From SAR324 cluster bacterium (GTDB lineage Bacteria > SAR324 > NAC60-12): 64,000 nucleotides of DNA. Of the stretch, positions 63,164-64,000 are shown one piece after another (position 1 is the stretch's first letter; each line of letters opens with the position of its first letter). The notes beneath the pieces are model-generated. The model was not told the origin of the DNA and did no database searches. It saw nothing but the letters and a program-made list of their open reading frames with translations. The translations under genes were made by a program, and so were the position numbers. Where the stretch lies: the NCBI GenBank assembly GCA_028281495.1, contig JANQJU010000044.1:62001-126000 (forward strand), given 5' to 3'.

Positions 63164-63961
63164 ATGACCCCAGACCAGTTAGCCTTAGAATTGGAAACCT
63201 TCAAAGGACAATTGCAATCGTTCATCCTCCGAATGACGGCAAGTGTGCAAGACACCGAAGATATCGTGCAGGAGGCCTACCTCAAAGCACATTCCAGAAT
63301 GGATACGTTTCGAGGCGAATCCTCTCTCAAAACGTGGGTGTTTGCCATTGCTTCCAACTTGGCAAAAGACTTCTTGAAATCCAAAAAACGCTGGCCTGAA
63401 AATGTAACCGATATTTGCAGAGAAGCTGCAATGCGCAATCCACAGTTTTTCCAAGAAGCCATGCACCTCCGGGAAACCTCACCTCAAGGAGATTTTGAGA
63501 TCAAGGAGCACATTGCCTTTTGTTTCACGTGTGTGTCGAAATCACTCCCTTTAGAACAACAACTCACCTTGCTGTTAAAAGACGTATACGGATTCAGCCT
63601 CAAGGAAATTGCGCAGATCCTTCACCAAACCGACGCCATGGTAAAATACTATTTGCATGGCGGACGCACCAAGATGATCGAAATTTTCGACAACCGTTGT
63701 TCACTGATCAATAAAGACGGAATCTGCCATCAATGCACAGAATTGAACGGTATCTTCAATCCCAAGCAACAAACCCAAGAGGAATTGATGAAGATCCACA
63801 TGGTGAAAGAGGCGAAAAACCAAAGCAAAGAAAATCTCTTCGAACTCCGCATGAAAATCCTACAAGATCTGGATCCGTTCGAATCCGGTGCTGCCCACTT
63901 GCAACTGCATCACCTGGAGCACAACCGACAGGTCATGGAACAGTATTTAGAAGAAAATTAA
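63164..63961 (+). CDS. ECF-type sigma-70 factor with Cys-rich C-terminal tail
   Basis: A 265-residue sigma factor: region 2 (FILRMTASVQDTEDIVQEAYLKAH, then SLKTWVFAIASNLAKDFLKSK) and region 4 (LPLEQQLTLLLKDVYGFSLKEIAQILHQTDAMVKYYLH) with the helix-turn-helix. A tail of about 80 residues follows with CSLINKDGICHQCTELNG: three cysteines that could bind zinc. The usual anti-sigma gene is not seen in the remaining 39 bases of the window. I place the start at 63164, after AAAAGGAACC; ATGs at 63134 and 63149 lack a site. Confidence 0.88.
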   Translation: MTPDQLALELETFKGQLQSFILRMTASVQDTEDIVQEAYLKAHSRMDTFRGESSLKTWVFAIASNLAKDFLKSKKRWPENVTDICREAAMRNPQFFQEAMHLRETSPQGDFEIKEHIAFCFTCVSKSLPLEQQLTLLLKDVYGFSLKEIAQILHQTDAMVKYYLHGGRTKMIEIFDNRCSLINKDGICHQCTELNGIFNPKQQTQEELMKIHMVKEAKNQSKENLFELRMKILQDLDPFESGAAHLQLHHLEHNRQVMEQYLEEN

Positions 63962-64000
63962 TAATTCCCCTATCATTTCTTGCCTCACAATCGTCTAAGA

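Overview
The window is a dense stretch of a bacterial chromosome with about 46 supported protein genes, moderate G+C (near 48-50% by eye) and Shine-Dalgarno-type starts. I see no rRNA, tRNA, CRISPR array or complete insertion sequence. Signal peptides, lipoboxes (LIAC, LAGC, VASC, LIGC), periplasmic binding proteins and multi-domain hybrid kinases point to a Gram-negative cell with a rich regulatory and envelope repertoire. The gene mix (caspase-like WD40 protein, SUMF1-fold protein, LodA/LodB, class III cyclase, Rpn nucleases, long-form SHMT) recalls deltaproteobacteria, SAR324 or Acidobacteriota of the Holophagae/Acanthopleuribacter type. I cannot fix the phylum from sequence alone.

Layout. 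0-3 kb: an EF-hand protein cut by the left edge, a lipoprotein, and a small P-loop protein. 3.3-11.3 kb: a minus-strand sugar-uptake region with frcB-frcC-frcA plus an extra binding protein, then two orphan paralogous binding proteins separated by an Rpn-family nuclease, and ychJ. One 18-nt motif recurs upstream of frcB and of both orphan binding proteins. 11.5-22.4 kb: an EamA exporter, exported MsrA, a 7TMR-DISM hybrid kinase, HNH and matrixin-like small genes, an SGNH esterase, DUF2277, a GNAT enzyme, and a response regulator/hybrid kinase pair. 22.4-30.5 kb: lodB-lodA (quinone-cofactor amino acid oxidase), an aldo/keto-reductase-like gene, aspS and glyA. 30.6-36.1 kb: a cyclase with cNMP-binding and receiver domains, divergent from a two-gene operon joining an LSm-like small protein to a PDZ lipoprotein with eleven G-x-D-x-Y/F repeats. 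36.2-44.6 kb: a degenerate Rpn protein, a WD40 protein, and a minus-strand set (SUMF1-fold protein without the catalytic Cys pair, lipoprotein, four-TM protein, single-TM periplasmic protein) whose architecture recalls the GldK/L/M group, next to a CheX-like DUF3334 protein. 44.8-49.8 kb: an asymmetric ABC exporter pair and a small lipoprotein. 50-55.4 kb: a TPR protein with an exported WD40-caspase protein, and a third Rpn protein. 55.5-64 kb: DUF1801, two unusual SDRs, a YfbK-like VWA lipoprotein, a beta-lactamase-fold lipoprotein, a probable surface-protein remnant and an ECF-type sigma factor.

A recurring oddity is the intergenic DNA. Short tandem arrays (14-21 bp units) and 38-75 bp tandem duplications fill many spacers. 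In three places the duplicated unit contains the stop codon of the adjacent gene, so a spare copy of the gene end lies just downstream of it.
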